DNA from: Clostridia bacterium
GTDB lineage: Bacteria > Bacillota > Clostridia > Oscillospirales > Acutalibacteraceae
DNA length: 46,346 nt
Assembly: GCA_017936615.1 (NCBI GenBank)
Contig: JAGBFF010000085.1
Location: 1-46,346, forward strand
Reading direction: 5' to 3'
Shown: positions 31,732-41,374 of the stretch, piece after piece
How the letters are laid out: each line of letters starts with the position of its first letter
Numbering within the stretch: position 1 is the stretch's first letter
Translations under genes and position numbers: made by a program
Notes under the pieces: generated by a model
Told to the model about the DNA's origin: nothing
The model's database searches: none
What the model saw: only the letters and a program-made list of their open reading frames with translations

Positions 31732-32864
31732 AAAAGATCGTGATGCTCACCGCGGTGCTGGGACTGTTTTTGTGCGGCGGCTTCGGCGTGTCTGCCGCGA
31801 CGGTGGAGGAGTTGTATACGGAACAGCTGCAGGCGAGCGGCGGTGAAGAGCTGATCGGTGCGCTTCCCGATGAGACGCAGGCGCTGCTCCGCGACTTGGG
31901 GATCGATACGTTGGATCCCGATGCGTTTTCGGAGATGGATACCGAAACGGTGTGGGACAGCTTGACGGAGCTGATGGTTGCTGCCTTTCGGACACCGCTG
32001 ACAACGGCGGGAACGGTACTGGCGATCGTGCTGCTGCACGCGTGGATCAACGGTCTGCGGCATACCCTGCGTGAGGAGGAGACCTCTGCGGTGTTTGGTA
32101 CGGTTTGCGCGTTGGCGGCGTGCGGCAGCGTGATCCTGCCGCTGACGGCTTGTATCACGGCGGTGCGCGAAGCGATGACCGCGACAGGTGTTTTTATGAC
32201 CAGCTTTACACCGGTATACGCAGGCGTGCTGTTCAGCAGCGGACGTGCCGCGGCGGCGTTGTCTTTTCAATCCGTTACGCTGGCGGCAGCTCAGATGATG
32301 ACGTGGCTGTCAGGACAGGTGGTCGTACCGCTGATGACGGTCTCACTAGCACTCGGCGTGACCGGATCCGTCACACCGCAGATCAATCTTAGCAGTGCCG
32401 GCAAGCTGTTCGGCAAAGCGGCGGTGTGGTTGCTGACGCTGGGGATGATGCTGTTCAGCGGCCTCTTATCACTGCAAAACCTGACGGCGCGCGCTGCGGA
32501 CAACCTTGGAACGCGTGCCATCAAGTTTTCCATCTCCAGCTTCGTGCCGGTGGTAGGCAGCTCGCTCAGTGAGGCGTTTTCCACGATACGCGGCTGCTTA
32601 CACTTGTTGCATTCCACTTTAGGTGCGTTCAGCGTGGCGGCGACGGCACTGATCGTTTTGCCGCCGCTCCTACAGTGTATTGGTTGGAATATACTATTGT
32701 CGGTGTGCCATATGGCGGCAGATATGTTTGAGCTGCGCGCACTGGGAGACGTCTTGGACGCCGCACGCCGTACGGTACGCTGTCTCATCGGCGCGTTGGC
32801 GGCAGCGGGCTCGTTTCTCATTATTGCGGTTACGGTGGTATCGACCGCGGCTACGGGAGGGTAA
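31728..32864 (+). CDS. spoIIIAE: Stage III sporulation protein AE
   Basis: 378 residues: a signal-like N-terminal segment (1-24), an acidic ~60-residue outside region and six to seven membrane helices. The largest membrane subunit of the SpoIIIA channel. GTG start overlaps the spoIIIAD stop by four bases. Confidence 0.92.
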   Translation: MKKIVMLTAVLGLFLCGGFGVSAATVEELYTEQLQASGGEELIGALPDETQALLRDLGIDTLDPDAFSEMDTETVWDSLTELMVAAFRTPLTTAGTVLAIVLLHAWINGLRHTLREEETSAVFGTVCALAACGSVILPLTACITAVREAMTATGVFMTSFTPVYAGVLFSSGRAAAALSFQSVTLAAAQMMTWLSGQVVVPLMTVSLALGVTGSVTPQINLSSAGKLFGKAAVWLLTLGMMLFSGLLSLQNLTARAADNLGTRAIKFSISSFVPVVGSSLSEAFSTIRGCLHLLHSTLGAFSVAATALIVLPPLLQCIGWNILLSVCHMAADMFELRALGDVLDAARRTVRCLIGALAAAGSFLIIAVTVVSTAATGG

Positions 32865-32865
32865 G

Positions 32866-33336
32866 ATGGACGGGATACGCGCGTGGAGTGCGGCGCTGTG
32901 TGTGGCGGCACTCGGGTGCTCGGCGGTGGCATTACTGGCTCCGAAAAACGGTACAGGAAAGCTGTTTCGGCTGATTACCGCCACGTTCTTTATTTGCTGT
33001 ATGCTGATGCCGCTCTTGAAAGTACGATCGTTTGTCTCGTTGGACATCGGGGACCTTCCGCCGGCGGTGAAGGCAGAACTGCTGGAGGATACCGTGACAC
33101 GGCAACTGCAGACACAGGTAGAGGAGACGGTTATTGCGCTGGCGGAGGAAGGCCTGGCGGCGCGGGGTATTACGGCGAAAAAAATTACGGTTACGATGGA
33201 TACTTCCGCGGATGGCGGCATATACATTCAACAAGTTACCATAACGGTGGACAAACAAACGGTGCCGATAGCCAAGGCGGTGGGGGAGGTGTTGGCAGAA
33301 GAGTTAAAAACAACGGTTACGGTGCAAACACGATGA
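32866..33336 (+). CDS. spoIIIAF: Stage III sporulation protein AF
   Basis: 156 residues with two N-terminal membrane helices (about 5-25 and 33-51) and a C-terminal domain whose beta-alpha-beta-beta pattern (ITAKKITVTMDTS; QQVTITV) is the ring-building fold of secretion systems. One base after spoIIIAE. Start chosen at ATG 32866 after GGGAGGGTAAG. Confidence 0.88.
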   Translation: MDGIRAWSAALCVAALGCSAVALLAPKNGTGKLFRLITATFFICCMLMPLLKVRSFVSLDIGDLPPAVKAELLEDTVTRQLQTQVEETVIALAEEGLAARGITAKKITVTMDTSADGGIYIQQVTITVDKQTVPIAKAVGEVLAEELKTTVTVQTR

Positions 33337-33352
33337 AAGGAAGGAACGTTTC

Positions 33353-33901
33353 GTGGAACAGCAATGGGCAAACAAAGCAAAGGAGTGGCTTCGCGGGGGC
33401 AGAGGACGCACGTTGCTGCTTATCGCCGGAGCGGTGGGTATCGCGTTGCTTGCGCTGTCAGAGCTGGTGCCGGAGCGCAACGAGACCGTTTCCCGGCCAA
33501 TCAGCGCCGAGGCTTTTGTACAGCAGACGGAGGAGCGTTTACGGGCGATCGTCAGTCGTATCGAGGGCGCGGGCGACTGTGAAGTGCTGGTGACTCTGGA
33601 AAACGGCGTGGAATACGTGTATGCCACCGAAGAACGGATCAGCTCCGATCGGCGGGAGGATACCGACGACAGCGCGTCCCGCCTGACACAAAGCGACGGC
33701 AGTGAAAGTTCGGTCATCGTGGTCGATACCGACAGCGGCCACGACGGTTTGCTGGTGACCGAGATCCAACCGACGGTTCGTGGCGTGGTGATCGTCTGCG
33801 AGGGCGGTGATCGTGAGGAGGTGCGTCAGCGCATCATCCAAGCCGTGACGGTGGCGATGGACTTGTCCGCAAAACGGGTGTGTGTAACGAAATTATCGTG
33901 A
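33353..33901 (+). CDS. spoIIIAG: Stage III sporulation protein AG
   Basis: 182 residues with one membrane helix (~19-37) and an outside ring-forming domain (~50-182). SpoIIIAG forms a large ring in the space between mother-cell and forespore membranes. GTG start after GAAAGGAAGG. Confidence 0.9.
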   Translation: MEQQWANKAKEWLRGGRGRTLLLIAGAVGIALLALSELVPERNETVSRPISAEAFVQQTEERLRAIVSRIEGAGDCEVLVTLENGVEYVYATEERISSDRREDTDDSASRLTQSDGSESSVIVVDTDSGHDGLLVTEIQPTVRGVVIVCEGGDREEVRQRIIQAVTVAMDLSAKRVCVTKLS

Positions 33902-33915
33902 GGGAGAGAACAGCA

Positions 33916-34458
33916 ATGAAAAAGTTTTTCGGTAAAAAGCAATTGTTGCTCGGCACACTGGTCGTGGCGCTGGGTATGGCGGTATATCTCAACTACTATT
34001 TTGCACAGTCACCGTCGGGACTGTTGGATACCGGTACACAGCAACAGCAGCATGACGATAAGACACTGGGTGATGCACTGAACGTCAACGCCACGCCCGA
34101 CAGCGGCGGGTCCTCGTACTTTTCGCAGGCACGTGAAAGCCGTCGGAGTGCCCGCGAGGAAATGACCGAAGCGGTGAAGGAATTACTGAACGATGTTAAG
34201 GCCACCGATGAGCAAAAGGCGGCGGCGACCGCGCAGGCGCTTGCCATTACCAAGGCGATCGAGCAGGAGAGCAAGATCGAAAGTCTTATCAAGGCGAAGG
34301 GTTTTTCGGATTGTGTGGTGTACATCGAGGGCGAAAATTGCAGCGTCGTGGTCAGCGCCGATTCGTTGACGGCACAGGATACGGCGAAAATTTCACAGGC
34401 TGTGACCGCTCAATCGGGTGTTTTGGCACAAAATATTAATATTGTTACGGTAAAATGA
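33916..34458 (+). CDS. spoIIIAH: Stage III sporulation protein AH
   Basis: 180 residues: a membrane anchor (~9-28), a Gln/Ser-rich linker (~33-70) and a C-terminal helical plus ring-building domain (~75-180). In Bacillus SpoIIIAH binds SpoIIQ on the forespore side, linking the two membranes. Start ATG 33916 after GAGGGAGAG. Last gene of the operon; no terminator follows. Confidence 0.9.
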   Translation: MKKFFGKKQLLLGTLVVALGMAVYLNYYFAQSPSGLLDTGTQQQQHDDKTLGDALNVNATPDSGGSSYFSQARESRRSAREEMTEAVKELLNDVKATDEQKAAATAQALAITKAIEQESKIESLIKAKGFSDCVVYIEGENCSVVVSADSLTAQDTAKISQAVTAQSGVLAQNINIVTVK

Positions 34459-34468
34459 TAAAAAACTG

Positions 34469-34498
34469 TTGCCCCGGAGATACTTTGTGGTATATAAT
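34469..34498 (+). promoter_or_regulatory. Promoter of the Asp23/Gls24 gene
   Basis: TTGCCC (34469-34474), 18-base spacer, TATAAT (34493-34498). The pair ACTTTGTG (34482-34489) / CACAAAGT (34514-34521) flanks the -10 at about three helical turns and may be an operator. Confidence 0.55.
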
Positions 34499-34539
34499 AG
34501 AATCACATAGAGTCACAAAGTGAAAGGGAGGACATCAGC

Positions 34540-34908
34540 ATGGATGCGAAGGATTATCAAACACCGGAAGGTCGCTGCATTATTTCTGAGGAAGTGATCG
34601 CGACGATCGCTGCGACGGCGGCGGTAGAGGTTCCGGGTGTGGCGAGTATGGCGAACCGTACCATGGACATCCGCGGTCTGGTCAGTTCCTCGGGAACCAA
34701 AACGGTTGCCGTCGTCAATAATGAGAGCGAAACGATCGTTGACGTGTACGTGAATCTGAAGGCGGGCTTCCGTATTCCGGAGGTTGCCGGTCAGGTGCAG
34801 CGTCAGGTCAAGAGCGCGGTGCAGTCGATGACCGGCAAGCCGGTCACCAAGGTCAACGTGCATATCGCCGGCATGGAGCTGGAAACGAAGGCGGCCGACG
34901 AGAAATAA
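34540..34908 (+). CDS. Asp23/Gls24 family envelope stress protein (YqhY-like)
   Basis: 122 residues, normal length, with the family start GRCIISEEVIATIAATAAVEVPGVASM and the later VQRQVKSAVQSMTG plus VNVHIAGMEL. In Bacillus YqhY lies next to the acetyl-CoA carboxylase/nusB region and influences fatty-acid synthesis; here it also precedes nusB. GGGAGGA precedes the ATG. Cytoplasmic; function inferred from the family. Confidence 0.9.
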   Translation: MDAKDYQTPEGRCIISEEVIATIAATAAVEVPGVASMANRTMDIRGLVSSSGTKTVAVVNNESETIVDVYVNLKAGFRIPEVAGQVQRQVKSAVQSMTGKPVTKVNVHIAGMELETKAADEK

Positions 34909-34913
34909 CAAAA

Positions 34914-34952
34914 AAGCGTGCCTTCCGTGCTGTGTCGCGGAGGGCCGCTTTG
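34914..34952 (+). terminator. Hairpin between the Gls24 gene and nusB, weak terminator or processing site
   Basis: A 13-bp stem with one bulged base (34914-34927 with 34938-34950) followed by only a short T stretch. Partial readthrough into nusB is expected. Confidence 0.4.
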
Positions 34953-34983
34953 GGAATTTGAAAACAGAAAGGCATGGTTGTAC

Positions 34984-35382
34984 ATGACCCGACGGGAAGC
35001 GAGAGAGCTGGCGTTTATCCTGTTGTTTGAGCAGAGCTTTTGCGGTGAGTCCATCACCGATATTCTGGAAAACGCAGGTGAAGCGCGTGATATTACCGGA
35101 GATGCGTTTGCGGTCTCTTTGGCTGAGGGTGCGGTGGCGCATCTGGCGGAGATCGACGAACTTATTTCTGCATTTGCACATAACTGGAGTCGTGATCGCT
35201 TATCCCGCGTCGCTCTGGCAATCCTGCGTTTGGCGATCTATGAGATGCAGTGGGTGGAGGATATCCCGGTCAGTGTTTCCATCAACGAGGCTGTTGAACT
35301 GGCAAAGCGCTACGGCGGCGAGGCGGATGCCACCTTTATCAACGGCGTGCTGGGCGGTATCGCGCGGCGCGGCGAGGCATAA
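34984..35382 (+). CDS. nusB: Transcription antitermination factor NusB
   Basis: 132 residues of all-helical NusB fold with TRREARELAFILLFEQ at the start and VSVSINEAVELAKRYG plus FINGVLGGIAR near the end. It binds boxA of rRNA leaders with S10 to resist termination. ATG 34984 is preferred; a TTG at 34978 with a better-spaced AAAGG is possible and would add two residues. Confidence 0.93.
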   Translation: MTRREARELAFILLFEQSFCGESITDILENAGEARDITGDAFAVSLAEGAVAHLAEIDELISAFAHNWSRDRLSRVALAILRLAIYEMQWVEDIPVSVSINEAVELAKRYGGEADATFINGVLGGIARRGEA

Positions 35383-35383
35383 T

Positions 35384-36331
35384 ATGACAAGATATTTGGG
35401 GCTGGATACCAGCAATTATACGACCTCCGTCGCAGCTTTGGAAGCTGAGACGGGGGCGCTTTGGCAAGTAAAACAACTTTTACCCGTCAAGGAAGGCGAA
35501 CTTGGCCTGCGCCAAAGTGACGCGGTGTTTCACCACGTACGGCAGCTTCCGGAGCTGGTTGAACGCTTGGTGAGTGAGTGTGGCTCGCTGTTTTCGGTGT
35601 CGGCGGTCGGTGCTTCGGATCGCCCGTCTCAGGCAGAGGGCTCGTATATGCCCTGTTTTCTGTCGGGCGAAGGCGCGGCGCGCCAGCTGGCGGCTGTGCT
35701 GGGTGTGCCGATGTATCGGTTTTCGCACCAGCAGGGTCACGTGATGGCGGCCTTGTACGGTGCCGAGGCGTTAGAACTGAGGGAGCGTCCGTTTTTGGCG
35801 TTTCACGTATCCGGCGGCACTACCGACGCGTTGCTGGTTCGGCCGGATACGGAGGCTGTCATCCGTTGTGAGCGTGTGGCAGGCTCGCTGGATCTCAAAG
35901 CAGGACAGCTGATCGACCGTGTCGGCGGCATGCTGGGGCTGGCGTTTCCTGCCGGTCCGGCACTGGAGCAGCTGGCACAGCCGATCGAAGGTAAGACGCC
36001 CCGTCCGTCGATGGAGGGGACAAGCTGTCATTTGTCAGGCGTGGAAAACCAGTGTCGCAAGCTGCTCACAAACGGTGCATCACCGCAGGAGGTGGCACGA
36101 TTCTGCTTGCTCAGCGTGTGTGGCGCGGTAGAGACGATGACCGAATGCCTGCTGCAGCAGTACGGCGATCTGCCGGTGGTGTACGCCGGTGGCGTAATGT
36201 CCAACGGTTACCTGCGCGAGGTGCTGTCGCGCCGTTTCGGCGGTCGATTCGCACCGCCTGCGTATTCCGCGGACAACGCAGCGGGAATTGCCGTGCTGAC
36301 CTGCCTGAAGGCGGGAGGGGTGCTGCCATGA
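35384..36331 (+). CDS. TsaD/Kae1-like ASKHA protein (glycoprotease family paralogue)
   Basis: 315 residues. The start YLGLDTSNYTTS (4-15) is the family's nucleotide-binding strand; His115 and His119 (in HQQGH) match the TsaD metal ligands, and the C-terminal AGGVMSN and SADNAAGIA match the second phosphate and metal sites. TsaD makes t6A on tRNA with TsaB and TsaE; no such partners lie nearby, and this copy between nusB and xseA is a recurring Clostridial paralogue rather than necessarily TsaD itself. Start one base after nusB. Confidence 0.78.
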   Translation: MTRYLGLDTSNYTTSVAALEAETGALWQVKQLLPVKEGELGLRQSDAVFHHVRQLPELVERLVSECGSLFSVSAVGASDRPSQAEGSYMPCFLSGEGAARQLAAVLGVPMYRFSHQQGHVMAALYGAEALELRERPFLAFHVSGGTTDALLVRPDTEAVIRCERVAGSLDLKAGQLIDRVGGMLGLAFPAGPALEQLAQPIEGKTPRPSMEGTSCHLSGVENQCRKLLTNGASPQEVARFCLLSVCGAVETMTECLLQQYGDLPVVYAGGVMSNGYLREVLSRRFGGRFAPPAYSADNAAGIAVLTCLKAGGVLP

Positions 36332-37554
36332 CCGTGATCACCGTCAGCCAACTTAATCGCTACGTTAAATCTCTGCTGGAGGGCGATGCCAACCTGGCGT
36401 GCGTGATGCTCAGCGGCGAGATCAGCAATTTTGTCAATCACTATAAATCCGGGCATTGGTATCTGTCGCTCAAGGACGAAAACGCGCTGGTACGTGCGGT
36501 GATGTTCCGTTCGAGTGCCGCGCGGGTGCCGTTCGTGCCGGAAAACGGGATGAAGGTCATCGTACGTGCACGGGTGTCGCTGTATGAAAAGGATGGCTCG
36601 TTCCAGATCTATCTGGACGATATGCAGCCGGACGGTGCCGGCGCGCTGCAGGTAGCGTACGAACAGCTTAAGCGGCGTTTGGAAGAGGAAGGCCTGTTTG
36701 ATGAAAGCCGCAAACGCCCGTTGCCTCCGTATCCGAAACGGGTGGGTGTCATCACCTCGGATACCGGCGCAGCGGTGCGGGATATATTCAACGTCCTGCG
36801 CAGACGCTATCCGTTGGCGGAGGTCGTGCTGATCCCGACCTTGGTACAGGGCGACAGCGCACCGGCACAGCTGTGTGCGGCGTTGCGGCAGTTTGAAGCG
36901 ATGAAGGCCGTGGGTGATCCGCGTACTCCTGATGTGATCCTGATCGGTCGCGGCGGCGGCTCGTTGGAGGAGTTGTGGGCGTTTAACGATGAGCAACTGG
37001 CCCGTACCGTGGCGGCGGCTACCATTCCCATTATCTCCTGCGTGGGACATGAAACGGATTTTACCATTTGCGATTTTGTTGCCGATCTGCGTGCACCGAC
37101 CCCGTCGGCGGCAGCGGAATTGGCAGTTCCCGATATTACCGAACTGCGTCAGCGTGTGGCGCTGCTCGGCGCGGCCGCCGGCAGAGCGGTAGGCAGTGGT
37201 TTGGTACAGCGGCAGCGCCGCCTGACCGAGCTGTCTGCCAAGCGTTGCTTATCCACGCCGCTGTACCCCGTGGAGGAGCGTGCGATGCGGCTTGACCGCG
37301 TGGTGCGGCGTTTCTCGGGCGCGGCACAGCGGGTGACTGCCAAGGCGGATACCCGATTGGCGACCGCCGCGGGCAAGCTGGATGCGCTCAGTCCGTTGCG
37401 TGTGCTGTCGCGCGGGTATGCGCTGGCAGGTAAGGGCGGGGCGGTGCTTCGCTCGGCGGCAGGGGTGCAGCCGGGAGACGATATTCAGCTTCGCCTGCAC
37501 GACGGCGAGCTTGATTGCCGCGTTATGGCGGCTAAACCGATAAAGGAGACGTAA
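36328..37554 (+). CDS. xseA: Exodeoxyribonuclease VII large subunit
   Basis: 408 residues. An OB-fold (1-100, ITVSQLNRYVKSLLEGD and GHWYLSLKDENA), the nuclease core with GVITSDTGAAVRDI, GRGGGSLEELWAFNDE and CVGHETDFTI, then a long helical arm and a C-terminal RVLSRGYAL motif. It degrades single-stranded DNA with XseB. Overlaps the previous stop by four bases. Confidence 0.95.
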   Translation: MTVITVSQLNRYVKSLLEGDANLACVMLSGEISNFVNHYKSGHWYLSLKDENALVRAVMFRSSAARVPFVPENGMKVIVRARVSLYEKDGSFQIYLDDMQPDGAGALQVAYEQLKRRLEEEGLFDESRKRPLPPYPKRVGVITSDTGAAVRDIFNVLRRRYPLAEVVLIPTLVQGDSAPAQLCAALRQFEAMKAVGDPRTPDVILIGRGGGSLEELWAFNDEQLARTVAAATIPIISCVGHETDFTICDFVADLRAPTPSAAAELAVPDITELRQRVALLGAAAGRAVGSGLVQRQRRLTELSAKRCLSTPLYPVEERAMRLDRVVRRFSGAAQRVTAKADTRLATAAGKLDALSPLRVLSRGYALAGKGGAVLRSAAGVQPGDDIQLRLHDGELDCRVMAAKPIKET

Positions 37555-37557
37555 GCT

Positions 37558-37764
37558 ATGGCTACCGAATGGACATTTGAGACTGCGATGGCGCGCCTGG
37601 AAGAGATTGTGGCGTTGCTGGAGGGCGGCAACTGCACGCCGGATGAGTCGCTGAAGCTGTTTGAAGAAGGAGCCCGGCTGACGGCGTTTTGTAACGAGTC
37701 GCTCAAGGCGGCGGAGCAGAAGATCACGCAGCTGACGTTGACGGCTGCCGGAGAGGGCGAATGA
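37558..37764 (+). CDS. xseB: Exodeoxyribonuclease VII small subunit
   Basis: 68 residues, WTFETAMARLEEIVALLEGG and SLKLFEEGARLTAFCNESL, the two-helix XseB signature. Binds the helical arm of XseA. Three bases after xseA. Confidence 0.94.
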   Translation: MATEWTFETAMARLEEIVALLEGGNCTPDESLKLFEEGARLTAFCNESLKAAEQKITQLTLTAAGEGE

Positions 37765-37765
37765 G

Positions 37766-38653
37766 ATGGCACTGTATACCGAACGCTTGATGCGTCATCT
37801 GGACGCTGTGGAGCAGGCGATCACCGCAGCACTTCCGAAAGCGGAGGGGGACGAGGTCAGCGTAGCGCCGCTGATGGCGTATGCCTGTGAGGGTGGCGGC
37901 AAGCGGATCCGCCCGGTACTGCTCCTTGAGTTTTGTCATTTGTGTGGCGGCGATCCTCAAAAGGCGCTTCCGTTTGCGGCGGCGATCGAGATGATCCACT
38001 CGTATTCCTTGGTGCACGATGATCTGCCCTGCATGGATAACAGCCCGCTGCGTCGCGGCAAACCCTCGGTCCATGCCGCTTACGGCGAGACGATGGCGCT
38101 GCTTGCGGGTGACGCGCTGCTCAACCGCGCATTTGAGGCAATGCTGTCACCGCAGGTGGAGATCGCGCCCGATGCGGTGATCCGTGCGGCGTATGAGCTG
38201 GCGCATCGCGCCGGCATCCACGGTATGATCGGCGGCCAAGTACTGGATCTGGCCTGCGAGGGCAAGCGCATTGATCTGCCGACCCTGCAAACTTTGCAGG
38301 AGGGCAAGACGGCAGCGCTGCTGACGGCGGCGTGCCGTATGGGTGCTATTTTGGGCGGTGGCAGCGAGGAGCAGATCCGCCAAGCGGGTGAGTACGGCTA
38401 TTATCTCGGCCTGTGCTTCCAGATCGTGGACGATATTTTGGACGTTACTTCCACCGCCGAGGAGCTGGGTAAGCCCGTCGGCAGTGATGATGAGAATGAA
38501 AAGAGTACCTATGTGTCTTTGCTCGGGTTGGAGGAGGCTCGGCGCCGCGCCGCAGACTACACCCGACAGGCAACGGAATCGCTGACAGCGTTTTCCGAGG
38601 AACGTACCGATCTGTGTGCGCTGGCAGAAGCACTGTTGGTACGTTCGCATTGA
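37766..38653 (+). CDS. ispA: Polyprenyl diphosphate synthase (farnesyl diphosphate synthase type)
   Basis: 295 residues. First Asp-rich motif DDLPCMD (85-91) with the two extra residues typical of bacterial FPP synthases, and the second motif DDILD (222-226). GGKRIRP (45-51) is the substrate loop. It condenses IPP with DMAPP/GPP to give FPP for cell-wall and quinone lipids. One base after xseB and upstream of dxs, which feeds the same pathway. Confidence 0.92.
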   Translation: MALYTERLMRHLDAVEQAITAALPKAEGDEVSVAPLMAYACEGGGKRIRPVLLLEFCHLCGGDPQKALPFAAAIEMIHSYSLVHDDLPCMDNSPLRRGKPSVHAAYGETMALLAGDALLNRAFEAMLSPQVEIAPDAVIRAAYELAHRAGIHGMIGGQVLDLACEGKRIDLPTLQTLQEGKTAALLTAACRMGAILGGGSEEQIRQAGEYGYYLGLCFQIVDDILDVTSTAEELGKPVGSDDENEKSTYVSLLGLEEARRRAADYTRQATESLTAFSEERTDLCALAEALLVRSH

Positions 38654-38681
38654 TCTGACACAGCGAGGAGGAATGGCAACG

Positions 38682-40550
38682 ATGCCCGAGTCGATCCTGT
38701 CCGGCATTCAGTCGCCGGATGATGTTAAGCGCCTGTCGCGCGAAGAATTGGAGCCGCTATGCGAGGAATTGCGGCAGACCATTGTGAATACCGTATCGGC
38801 GAACGGCGGACACCTGTCGTCCAATCTGGGCGTGGTGGAGCTGACCGTTGCGCTGCATCGCCAGTTTACCGCGCCGGGGGATAAGATCATCTGGGACGTA
38901 GGGCATCAGTGCTATGCTCACAAGCTGCTGACCGGCCGTCGGGATCAGTTTTCGACCCTGCGGAAGACCGGCGGCATTTCCGGATTTCCCCGTCCTTCGG
39001 AAAGTGAGTACGATACCTTCGTCGCGGGGCACAGCAGCACCTCGATCTCGGCGGCAAACGGCGTGGCAAAGGCCAAGGCGTTGACGGGTGATCCGGGGTA
39101 TGTAGTCGCGGTGGTCGGCGATGGCGCGATGACCGGTGGTTTGGCATACGAGGGCTTGTGTAACGCGGGCCGCAGTCACGACCGCTTGATCGTCATTCTG
39201 AACGACAACCGTATGTCCATCAACCAAAGTGTCGGGTTTATGGCGCGGCATTTATCGCGCCTGCGCTTGCAGCCCCGCTATGTCAAAACGAAAACGAATT
39301 TTGGTAACGGCATTGCCCGTATTCCGTTGATCGGTAAGCCGTTGCATCGTCTGATGCTGCGTGCCAAAAGCCGTCTGAAAAATTGGATGTATCACGGCAG
39401 CTCGTTATTCGAGGAAATGGGCTACTATTATCTCGGTCCTGTGGACGGTCACAACCTGCGTGATCTTATTCGTGCTTTGCAGACCGCCAAAAATATTGCG
39501 CGTCCCGTGCTGCTGCACGTGGAGACCGTTAAGGGCTACGGCTATCAGCCGGCGCTGGATAATCCTGACGTGTATCACGGCATTTCGCGGTTTGACGTGG
39601 AAAGCGGTGCGCCGCAGGCGGGCAAACCCGGTTTTTCGCAGGCGGCGGGAGACTGTCTCTGCCGGTTGGCGGAGCAGGATAAGCGCATCTGCACCGTTAC
39701 CGCGGCGATGACCGGTGGTACGGGACTGGCTGCGTTTGCCGAGCGATATCCCAAGCGCTGCTTTGACGTCGGTATTGCGGAGGAACACGCCGTGACCTTT
39801 GCGTCGGGTCTTGCGGTTGGAGGTGCGTTGCCGGTATTTGCCGTGTATTCCACCTTTCTGCAGCGTACCTATGATCAATTGTTGAACGATACGGCGATCA
39901 TGAACAATCATATCGTGCTGGCGATCGACCGCGCCGGCATCGTACCGGATGACGGTGAAACGCATCAGGGTGTTTATGACGTGCCGTTTTTATCTACTAT
40001 TCCGAACACCACCGTCCTGGCACCGTCCACCTATGCGGTGCTGGAACTGACGCTTAAGCAGGCGATCTACGAAACGCCCGGTATTGCGGCGGTGCGGTAT
40101 CCCAAGGGGTGTGAGCCGCAGTCGCTTACTACCTATCAGCCGGACGGTCAGCCGTTTACGCTCTTTCGCGATCCGCTGGCAAGCACGCTGGTCATTACCT
40201 ACGGCCGCCTGTTTGGAAACGCCTTGCAGGCCGCCAAGCGGCTGCGTGCCAAGCATCCTGTTTCCATTCTCAAACTGACGCGTATCCATCCCATTCCGGA
40301 GGAGGTACTGTCCATCGCCGCAGCGTATCCGCGTGTGATCTTCTTTGAGGAAGGTGCCCGCGCCGGTGGCGTGGCTCAGCAGCTCGGTGCCGCTCTTCTG
40401 GATCTTCGTTACGACGGTGTGTATGATCCTGTGGCGATCGATACGATCGTTCCGCACTGCTCGGTGGAGGATGGTCTCAAACTGACCGGCCTTGATGTAG
40501 ACGGTATGGTGCGCCGCATCTTCGGGGAGGCGACGGGACGTGCCGAGTGA
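38682..40550 (+). CDS. dxs: 1-deoxy-D-xylulose-5-phosphate synthase
   Basis: TPP enzyme, first step of the MEP isoprenoid pathway. 622 residues from ATG 38682, chosen because GAGGAGG (38665-38671) is too close to the ATG at 38673. Features: HLSSNLG (44-50), GDGAMTGG (146-153) with Asn175 completing the TPP motif, and EEHAV (367-371) with the catalytic Glu. Slightly overlaps tlyA. Confidence 0.95.
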   Translation: MPESILSGIQSPDDVKRLSREELEPLCEELRQTIVNTVSANGGHLSSNLGVVELTVALHRQFTAPGDKIIWDVGHQCYAHKLLTGRRDQFSTLRKTGGISGFPRPSESEYDTFVAGHSSTSISAANGVAKAKALTGDPGYVVAVVGDGAMTGGLAYEGLCNAGRSHDRLIVILNDNRMSINQSVGFMARHLSRLRLQPRYVKTKTNFGNGIARIPLIGKPLHRLMLRAKSRLKNWMYHGSSLFEEMGYYYLGPVDGHNLRDLIRALQTAKNIARPVLLHVETVKGYGYQPALDNPDVYHGISRFDVESGAPQAGKPGFSQAAGDCLCRLAEQDKRICTVTAAMTGGTGLAAFAERYPKRCFDVGIAEEHAVTFASGLAVGGALPVFAVYSTFLQRTYDQLLNDTAIMNNHIVLAIDRAGIVPDDGETHQGVYDVPFLSTIPNTTVLAPSTYAVLELTLKQAIYETPGIAAVRYPKGCEPQSLTTYQPDGQPFTLFRDPLASTLVITYGRLFGNALQAAKRLRAKHPVSILKLTRIHPIPEEVLSIAAAYPRVIFFEEGARAGGVAQQLGAALLDLRYDGVYDPVAIDTIVPHCSVEDGLKLTGLDVDGMVRRIFGEATGRAE

Positions 40551-41361
40551 ACAACGCCTCGATGCGTACCTGGTAGCACAGGGGTTGGCGACCGGCCGTG
40601 ATAAAGCGTGTGAGCGCATCCGCGCGGGCGAGGTTTCGGTCAACGGCAAAACGGTGTACAAACCGGCGTACCGTTTGTCGGCGGAGGACGCAGTTTCCTG
40701 TGAGGTACAAGCGGACGCCTATGTCGGTCGTGGTGGATTGAAGCTGGAACACGCTTTGAAGATGACGACACCCTTGTCTATGGGTTGTACGGCCATGGAT
40801 GTCGGTGCTTCCACCGGTGGCTTTACCGAATGTCTGTTACGCAACGGTGCGTCGAAGGTCTATGCCATCGACGTCGGACACGGGCAGTTGCATCCGTCGC
40901 TGTGTGCGGATGCGCGTGTTACGGATCTGTCGGGAACCGATATTCGGCGGCAGCAGGAACTGCTGACTCACATTGCACCGTGCTCGGTGGATGTGCTGAC
41001 GATGGACGTGTCCTTTATTTCGTTAAAAAGCGCGTTGCCGTCAGTGTTTGCGTTTTTGAAGGACGGTGCGCGGCTGTTTGTGCTGATCAAGCCTCAATTT
41101 GAAGCGGGACGTGCCGATATCGGCAAAAACGGCATCGTCCGCGATCGTCGTGTGCATTGTCGGATACTGCGTGAGCTGTGCGATTTCTTTGTAGAGCAGG
41201 GCTGCTCGGTGGAAACGCTGGCTGCCTCACCGATCACCGGCGGTGCCGGTCGGCAAAGCGGTAACATTGAATATTTGGCACTTCTTCACTATAAAACGGG
41301 AATCACCGTCCTTCCGGATATTCGGGAGCTGGTGGAGAAGAGCTTTGACAGCTTGTCTTAA
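40540..41361 (+). CDS. tlyA: TlyA family 2'-O-ribose rRNA methyltransferase
   Basis: 273 residues. N-terminal S4 RNA-binding domain (~5-65, [20 protein letters not shown]) and an FtsJ-type methyltransferase with [14 protein letters not shown] as motif I. Characterised TlyA methylates 16S and 23S rRNA; earlier annotated hemolysin A. GTG start overlaps dxs by 11 bases. Confidence 0.92.
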   Translation: MPSEQRLDAYLVAQGLATGRDKACERIRAGEVSVNGKTVYKPAYRLSAEDAVSCEVQADAYVGRGGLKLEHALKMTTPLSMGCTAMDVGASTGGFTECLLRNGASKVYAIDVGHGQLHPSLCADARVTDLSGTDIRRQQELLTHIAPCSVDVLTMDVSFISLKSALPSVFAFLKDGARLFVLIKPQFEAGRADIGKNGIVRDRRVHCRILRELCDFFVEQGCSVETLAASPITGGAGRQSGNIEYLALLHYKTGITVLPDIRELVEKSFDSLS

Positions 41362-41374
41362 AGGAGGTGGCGGG

